DNA from: Callaeas wilsoni
Taxonomy: Eukaryota > Chordata > Aves > Passeriformes > Callaeidae
DNA length: 64,000 nucleotides
Assembly (NCBI GenBank): GCA_013398955.1
Contig: VWPU01008385.1
Coordinates: forward strand, 1 to 64,000
Direction: 5' to 3'
The notes under the pieces are model-generated. The model was not told the origin of the DNA and ran no database searches. It saw only the letters and a list, made by a program, of their open reading frames with translations. This document shows, piece by piece, positions 58,701 through 64,000 of this stretch (positions are counted from its first letter, which is position 1; each line of letters starts with the position of its first letter). The position numbers and the translations under genes are program-made.

Positions 58701-59536
58701 GGGACAAGTGTTGGCTGGATTTACTCCACAAATCCTGCTTTTCATGTTATTTCTGTCACTTCTCTATCGGAAAAGTTTTAGCAAGGAATTTAAAGTGTTT
58801 TCTTCATCTTCCTTTGAAAAATACACGAAACTTTGTAACTCAAAGCAGATTAACTTGTAATTTGTGTTTGCAAACAGTGTCTAGTAACTGGGCAAGTGGA
58901 GAAGATGACCATGTGGTTGGAAGAGCAGAATATGATTTCAATGCTCTCTCAGAAGAAGAAATTTCTTTCCGTGCTGGTGACATGCTAAGATTAGCACCCA
59001 AAGGTAAACTTCGAATTTTGTGTTTGTTTCCTAAACACGTGTGAAGTAAGTTGTAGTGTAAGAGTCTGAAAATTGAAACAAAAATCCGTCAAACCACCTT
59101 ATTTGACCGAATTCCTCATCCACGCTGATTTTTTTCCTCCCCGTTAAGTGATTACTTGCATTCTAATAAAACTTAGAGTAGTTTTGTTCAGTTCTGTTGA
59201 ATTGTTTTGTCAGTTGATGCATTTGCATTCTCTTCCTCAGAACAACAACCCAAGATCCGCGGTTGGCTTCTGGCTAGTTACGATGGCCAAACGACAGGAC
59301 TTGTGCCAGCCAATTACATCAAAATCCTGGGCAAAAGAAGAGGTAGGAGAACAGTGGACCTGGAAAGGATTACGGAGCAGCGGCCAGCCTTTCCCAGCAC
59401 AGCTGTCAGAGGAGCCCCTGCTGCTGTGACTTTAGAGGAGCAGGAGGCTGCTTTTGAAACTGTTTTTGCTGGAAGTAGCAAAGTTCCCGTTGTGTCGGAC
59501 TCCGCTGTGGCTGGTGGGGAGAAGCAGGAACTCTGA
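55672..59536 (+). CDS. PEX13: Peroxin-13, peroxisomal import docking protein (4 coding exons)
   Basis: Exons 55672-55739, 57744-58441, 58878-59003 and 59241-59536 total 1188 nt, giving 395 residues plus stop (human 403). Pex13 sits in the peroxisomal membrane with Pex14 and receives the cargo receptor Pex5. Visible parts: a proline-rich N-terminus (TPPPKPWESRRLPG), a Tyr/Gly-rich low-complexity stretch around residues 65-95 (YGSYGTSFYGSYSPYSYGYG) of the kind reported to form the pore meshwork, a conserved middle (RGAFQSIESIVHAFASVSMM), a hydrophobic membrane segment near residues 228-248 (PIFLFFAVILGGPYLIW), and a C-terminal SH3 domain from AEYDF (272-276) to GLVPANYIKIL (317-327). The start ATG opens the conserved MAG-PPPKPWE sequence. 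Confidence 0.98.
55740..57743 (+). other. PEX13 intron 1
   Basis: Intron of 2.0 kb. The first 220 bases belong to the CpG island, then ordinary AT-rich sequence. Acceptor ttcgtttag. No repeat or gene seen. Confidence 0.9.
57744..58441 (+). CDS. PEX13: PEX13 coding exon 2
   Basis: Residues 23-255 plus one base. Holds the Tyr/Gly-rich segment, the conserved central region and the membrane segment; ends in STYSDEET with donor gtaaag. The frame runs on into the intron for about 30 codons, so intron retention would give a protein lacking the SH3 domain. Confidence 0.97.
58442..58877 (+). other. PEX13 intron 2
   Basis: Intron of 436 bases, acceptor tttgcaaacag. Nothing else recognised. Confidence 0.9.
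58878..59003 (+). CDS. PEX13: PEX13 coding exon 3 (SH3 domain, first half)
   Basis: Residues 256-297 plus one base: SSNWASGEDDHVVGRAEYDF and EEEISFRAGDMLRLAPK. AEYDF is the SH3 ALYDY-equivalent motif. Confidence 0.97.
59241..59536 (+). CDS. PEX13: PEX13 coding exon 4 (SH3 domain, second half, and C-terminus)
   Basis: Residues 298-395 and the TGA stop (59534-59536). RGWLLASYDGQTTGLVPANY completes the SH3 domain, followed by a disordered tail with LEEQEAAFETVF and the final GGEKQEL. The intron before it is 237 bases. Confidence 0.97.
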
Positions 59537-59756
59537 TGCACTTTGATCAACAAAGCAACTGAACTGTGCTTTATTGATACCACTTAGGGTTTGTTGAAAA
59601 TCTGGTTTGTAGTGGAGCACTGGTGGGTCTGTACCAGTTACTGCTGCTACTGCCTGGTGAAGGGATGGAGAAATGATTGCTCAAATTCGTGGTATTTATT
59701 TTTGACTCACCTAAGGCTGTAGGCAGTGATTCTATCCAACCACCTGGCAGCAACTC

Positions 59757-59804
59757 TGAGATCTTGAGATAGGAGAAGCGTGAGATCTTGAGACAGGAGA
59801 AGTG
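59757..59804 (+). repeat. Tandem duplication, 24-bp unit, two copies
   Basis: Copies 59757-59780 and 59781-59804 start tgagatcttgaga and differ at two positions. In the PEX13 3'UTR. Confidence 0.85.
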
Positions 59805-60225
59805 AGGCATTTATAACAAAGCAAACAAAGGAAAAAAATAGGGACTGCCATTCTTGTTTAGGAGACAAATTAACACCCAGTCTTCATTAGAGTATTGGCT
59901 TGACAAGAAGCCTCTTCAGTAGATGTGCAAAGGGAAGATTGTTCCATAAGATGTCCTCCAAAACTTCACACTCAGAACCATAAAAGGGTAAAAGCATGTT
60001 GTTTCTCTCTCAAAGGAGGGAGAATTGCAGGGGATTTACACAATTGAATAGTTAGAAGGTTTAAGTTGCTTTTCATAAGAAGCAGGGTTCTGTCATAAAG
60101 AACTTTGCTCTTAGAAAAAACGAACTTGGGAGGAAGGGAGGAGAGCTAGAGTTTACAAAGGCAGAGCAGTGAGGCATCACCAGTAGTTCCAAGCAGTTCT
60201 CTTTTGTTTCTTAAAAGGACATTAG

Positions 60226-60231
60226 AATAAA
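60226..60231 (+). terminator. Candidate PEX13 polyadenylation signal
   Basis: First AATAAA after the PEX13 stop, about 690 bases downstream. Other hexamers follow, so this choice is tentative. Confidence 0.4.
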
Positions 60232-61818
60232 GGGTATTCTGCAGTCAGGCACTCATTAGTTGTTACTCCCTGAAATAAGTTTGCATCACTCTTAGCCACT
60301 TTGTGTTGTAGCCTGTTAGCTGCCTATCCACAGGCTATCAGCTACCATCTGCATCTCAGTTTAGTTCTGTTCTGTGTTGATTTTCTATGAGTGTCCAAAT
60401 ATCTATCCTGCATTTCTGAGCAGCAGGGAAGCCTTGAGTTGGGGGAAGTTGAAAGTAATTGGAGCATCAAAGAAAAAGCAACATTTCCTGCTTAATTGTC
60501 TCAGTTGGAGAAGGTCTTAGAGTTGGACAAACTTTTAATGCTGCCATTCAGGTGGTAAATTTTGCATCTGCCCATAAAATTTGAGGGCTCCAGTTTATCA
60601 AAAGCCATAAAAATATTAAGACTGTTCAGAGTATTTTCTTCATATGGGTGTTTGAGAATTCTGTCTTGAAATACCGTTTTGGTTTTTTGTTTAATGAAGC
60701 GAAGATAATTAAATTTTTTTTTTCCTTGTAGTATGTATGTGCAACAGGAACTTGTGAAGGTTACATCAGTGGATTAAATAACTAAGTTTGTCTTAATCAT
60801 TAAAATAGCTGTTTTATTTTAAAGTTAGTTGAAAATATAAGTAGGGCACAGGCCTTTGCTTAATTGATTGAGTAGTTTCAGTTTGACCATTCCTACAGGG
60901 ATCTTCAACACCCATTATGTGTTAACGAAGCTTTCAGTATTTATATTTTAATTGCACTTGCTGCCCTTGGGTTCTTAGAAGTCCGTTCAACACAACAAAA
61001 CTCTAAAAAACCCTGAAATTAGCACAGTTTTATCAAGGTAGAGTGGCTGAAAAGACAGATATTATGCTGGAACCTTGATTTTAAAGTAATCTCTGAATGC
61101 CTGTTGTTAATAAATAGAACATGAATTTAAGTGGTTGTGCTCAGGTATTGGGAGATGGTGATTAGAATGATTTATAGTAAATTGTTAGATTTTTAAGTGC
61201 AGATGTAAAGGAAAGAGTAGTCAAAGGGCAAATGAAAAACTTGAAAATAGATTTAATAGGTTTAAAACAGAACATGTTCCTGAGACATTGCCCTGTGTAC
61301 CAGGGCATGGAAGAAAATTACCTGTATTTGCAAATTACATCTGTTGTTGAAATGAAAATAGCAAAAAAATCTGAAATCTAAAATACAGAGAGGAACAAGG
61401 GGGGAGAGGGGTATCAATTGTACAGTTCTGTGTGCAAAGTGGGTCCCTGGAGGGAATTAATTTACTGTCCTGAGATGTAATTAATGGACTGTCAGCCTGT
61501 CTTGTGTCAGTGAAAGATTTCAATCAGAGGGGGGTTCTTTAAATAAATGAATAAATAAACCCCAAACTTTTTTTTTTTTGTATCCATTCAGGTAGATTTT
61601 TTGTTTTTCTGGCTGGTTTTTTCCTGTCTTCTCTTCTGTTTTCTGGCTCAGAACGAGTTGAGAAGGCAGTGCCATGATGTTTGCTGGAATGTTTTAAGTC
61701 TTATTTTTAGAAGGACAAGTTGAATTCCACTTTCAGGTCAAACTCTTTTGACAACAATTTTTTTAGTAGGAAGATAGATTATTCTTGCCTGAGTTGTCTT
61801 TATATTTGTTTGACTTAG
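60232..61818. other. Downstream of PEX13, no feature recognised
   Basis: AT-rich DNA with a T-tract acceptor-like site (ttttttccttgtag) ending near 60732 and an AT repeat (aaataaatgaataaataaac) near 61541. No gene, retroelement or RNA gene identified. Confidence 0.6.
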
Positions 61819-61924
61819 CCTACAAGTCACTGTCATCATTGTATCTGTTAAATCTCAACAAGAATTTTGATCCTTTCAATCTTGCAATTACTTCAATTGG
61901 AAAAGAAAGCTCTGAGGAAACGAA
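61819..61924 (+). other. Exon-like segment, plus strand, unidentified
   Basis: Acceptor-like tttgtttgacttag, an open frame of 34 codons (YKSLSSLYLLNLNKNFDPFN and onward) and a perfect donor gtaagt. I do not recognise the protein. The frame is also open upstream to an in-frame TAG near 61766, so it could be chance. Confidence 0.25.
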
Positions 61925-62706
61925 GTAAGTTATTTAACTCACAATTAATTGCACTGACTGCAGAAGGGTATTAAAGTTCATCGAAGTAAAATATGCACTG
62001 CCATTCACTGTCTGTTTCTGTCCGTGTGTCAGGCTACAGAAAAAAGACCTTAAGTGAGCCCTGGGTGAAAAGGAAGGCTGGTGCACAGGCTGCTCAAGAC
62101 TTGCACAACTTTAGGAAGGAGAGAAGACCAAAAGGAGCAGGTGTGGCTGCACCAGGAGAGCGTAGAAGAGGAGATCAGTAAAGAGAGGTTGTTGAAATAT
62201 TGCTTAACTTAAGCATTAGGCAAGCAGCTCTTATTTTGAGGTCTGTACATACTAAGTTACCTTTATGCTATTCTTTGGAATTATTTATATACCTGCAGCA
62301 GACCTGGAAGCCTGTAAGAGAGCTTTGACATCCGTTTATATAAGGTTTTAGTTTATTCTTACTTAAATCTTACTGGTACCGTTTAGTAGATCAACCACTT
62401 TCTGCTTCAGTGTGTGAACTACTGAGTGGTTCTCTGGGTGCAAACACAACGTGAACATGCACAGGGTCAAAGCCTTGTCCAGCTTCCTGAATAATAAATT
62501 TAAAATCCTGTTTGTCTAGTAAAACTCAATAAATTGAGGTTTGTTTTATTTTTTTGCATAGGGTCGCTTTTGCATAGGTTCCAGAACTCTTTCTTGTGTG
62601 GAATTAGACTCCATGTGGTATATTAAGGTTGTTCTGGCTCGCTTGGTGGTCTTGGTGAAATTTGCTAGTGAGGTAAATGCAAAGCAAATGCAGTTTCTTG
62701 CACATC
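61925..62706. other. Intergenic stretch, no gene recognised
   Basis: AT-rich. A plus-strand frame at 61993-62181 begins within a pyrimidine-rich, acceptor-like region and has a basic composition, but it shows no family resemblance. A shorter minus-strand frame (62604-62828) overlaps the candidate exon that follows. Confidence 0.5.
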
Positions 62707-63185
62707 TCATCTGTTTGCAAATGAAAATCTTCCAGAAGAGCTGCAGACTTGGAAACCAACACAGGGATTTCTTGATAAACCAGCGTAGAAATACTCTTGT
62801 CTGCAATCGTAGCACAACTGTACTTCACAAAAAGTTACGTTCTTAGGTAACTCCATCCAGATTTTTATCGGTGCGGGTGTGGCCCAAGTGTCGAGATTGG
62901 TGACCATTTTTGGGCTGTAAAGGCAGGTAATAATTGTGTGTGTCCACAGGTGGTGACACACATCCTTTTCTCTTCTTGTATCTTGGACTGGCTCCTTTGC
63001 AGAGCAATTTGAAACAGCTCTGGGCTGATAAATCTGTCCTCTGGGTTCCGTGGCCTCGTGGAGCTCAGCCTTGAAACAGCTGGGTAATCTCTCCTTGGAA
63101 CAAGTGTACTGGTGTAACTGGTTTGACTGGTAACAGAGGCATGATGTCGGTGCAGGGCACCCCTGCTTTGAGCCACTGAAGTTCC
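62707..63185 (-). other. Candidate terminal exon, minus strand, unidentified
   Basis: On the minus strand, acceptor gaaatttag is followed by 159 codons (stop included) without interruption, ending at 62707. It includes stretches such as LDTWATPAPIKIWMELPKN and FCEVQLCYDC. The other two minus frames are also partly open here, so coding status is unproven. I do not recognise a family. Confidence 0.3.
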
Positions 63186-63501
63186 CTAAATTTCACAATG
63201 GTCACAAAATTATCAGACTCGAGCAAAGGACAGGGATTATTTATGCTGTCGGAGTATAAACACAGTCTTGTGGTTTTAGAAATGAAAAATACAAAGACGG
63301 TTTCGGTACCTTTGAATTATTGCAATTGATCAAGCAGAGTCTCTAGAATAGCAACTGAGTAAGATTTAAGATACTGAATTTTTTGTTTATTCTCAAATAA
63401 TGACTTTTTTTTCTTATTTAAAAAAATGAACGGGGGAGACTGCTCTTCTGCCTAACAGCACAAATTAATGAAAAAAACCATGTTTCAGTTCTCTGACGTA
63501 C
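63186..63501 (-). other. Possible intron between the two minus-strand candidate exons
   Basis: About 316 bases, AT-rich, with donor gtacgt and acceptor aatttag on the minus strand. Otherwise nothing recognised. Confidence 0.25.
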
Positions 63502-63583
63502 CATCAAGTTTCCATTCATCATGAAATAACTGGATGTCATCATAGTACAGCAATATTCCAGCATTAGCTTGTTCTGTGGATGG
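63502..63583 (-). other. Candidate internal exon, minus strand, unidentified
   Basis: Minus-strand acceptor ccaccccacag, 27 codons (PSTEQANAGILLYYDDIQLF and HDEWKLD) plus one base, donor gtacgt. The phase fits the candidate terminal exon, giving about 186 open codons in all. Family unknown. Confidence 0.3.
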
Positions 63584-63759
63584 CTGTGGGGTGGTATGAA
63601 ATCAGTGGATTTGCTTTCACTGAAACCTGAGGGAAGCTTTCAGACTGACTTGGAGAATTTAGATTTCAGATACTTCTCTAAATAGGTGGAATCATTCTTT
63701 TCTGAATTTTTCTGTGCTTTTTTTTTTTTGCATTCTCTGTCCTCATTGTACTCTTCCAG
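63584..63759. other. Spacer with T tract, nothing recognised
   Basis: Contains a T run near 63718-63729 leading to the acceptor-like ctcttccag at 63751-63759. Confidence 0.5.
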
Positions 63760-63890
63760 AGTTTACAAGTGGGGTTTTTGGAAAGAAAATTATGAATATC
63801 ACTGATTTTTGCCAAATTATGACGAAGGAACAGAAATTAAGGATTGTTATGTGGGAAATGGGGATCTGGGCTGGTCTTTATCAGGCACGG
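63760..63890 (+). other. Exon-like segment, plus strand, unidentified
   Basis: A strong polypyrimidine tract and ctcttccag precede an open frame (FTSGVFGKKIMNITDFCQIM and onward). In the phase set by the segment at 61819-61924, the reading instead gives VYKWGFWKENYEYH and a TGA at 63803-63805. Neither is recognised; the downstream donor gtggct is poor. Confidence 0.22.
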
Positions 63891-64000
63891 GTGGCTTCCC
63901 ACAGGAAGTAATTTTAAAATGTTTGGGAATACTTGATACAGCAGTAGACACCAAGTAGGAATCAAACTGTGTGAGTGAAATAACAGGATTGGGACTGTCT
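63891..64000. other. Window end, nothing recognised
   Basis: Ordinary AT-rich sequence up to the window edge. In human the next gene is SANBR (KIAA1841); I see no recognisable part of it here. Confidence 0.5.

Larger units (their letters stand above)
59537..60231 (+). other. PEX13 3'UTR (minimum estimate)
   Basis: Runs from the stop to the first AATAAA at 60226-60231. Later hexamers at about 61109 and 62528 (the latter followed by a T-rich stretch) could extend it. Confidence 0.45.

Noticed and set aside
61819..61924. Resemblance of the segment (DPFNLAITSIG) to the little-finger end of Y-family DNA polymerases
   Set aside because: Only a few residues match and no other polymerase motif is present nearby, so I do not claim the relationship.

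Overview
This window looks like a bird nuclear chromosome. Three split genes lie in the order REL (+), PUS10 (-), PEX13 (+), an order I know as conserved in vertebrates (human 2p16.1). The introns are short for a vertebrate, and the clearest dispersed repeats are 3'-truncated CR1 LINE copies with the tail typical of birds. I cannot name the species. There is one 10-base N gap (44631-44640). I saw no operon, CRISPR array, prokaryotic feature, tRNA or rRNA.

Layout. 1-120: end of the REL promoter and 5'UTR, opening with a palindromic kappaB site. 121-27865: REL in 10 coding exons, rebuilt codon by codon to a 572-residue c-Rel. 27866 to about 29.2 kb: REL 3'UTR. About 29.55-32.1 kb: probable PUS10 3'UTR, so the two genes converge tail to tail. 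32146-53767: PUS10 in 17 coding exons, rebuilt to 533 residues. 55.0-55.95 kb: CpG island that appears to be the shared, divergent promoter of PUS10 and PEX13. 55672-59536: PEX13 in 4 coding exons, rebuilt to 395 residues. 59537-64000: PEX13 3' region and downstream DNA with no recognised gene, but with exon-like segments on both strands.

The genes have unrelated jobs: an NF-kappaB transcription factor, a tRNA pseudouridine synthase, and a peroxisomal protein-import membrane protein. Only the shared PUS10/PEX13 promoter and the converging REL/PUS10 ends suggest regulatory coupling.

I found no clearly new biological system. The points most worth a second look are a CpG island deep inside REL intron 4 (15.28-15.5 kb), a 74-bp minisatellite split by the assembly gap in PUS10 intron 5, a phase-compatible two-exon reading frame of about 186 codons on the minus strand downstream of PEX13, and exon-like segments on the plus strand there. 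Exon boundaries were placed by hand from splice signals, reading-frame phase and my knowledge of the families. UTR ends, polyadenylation sites and repeat edges are approximate.
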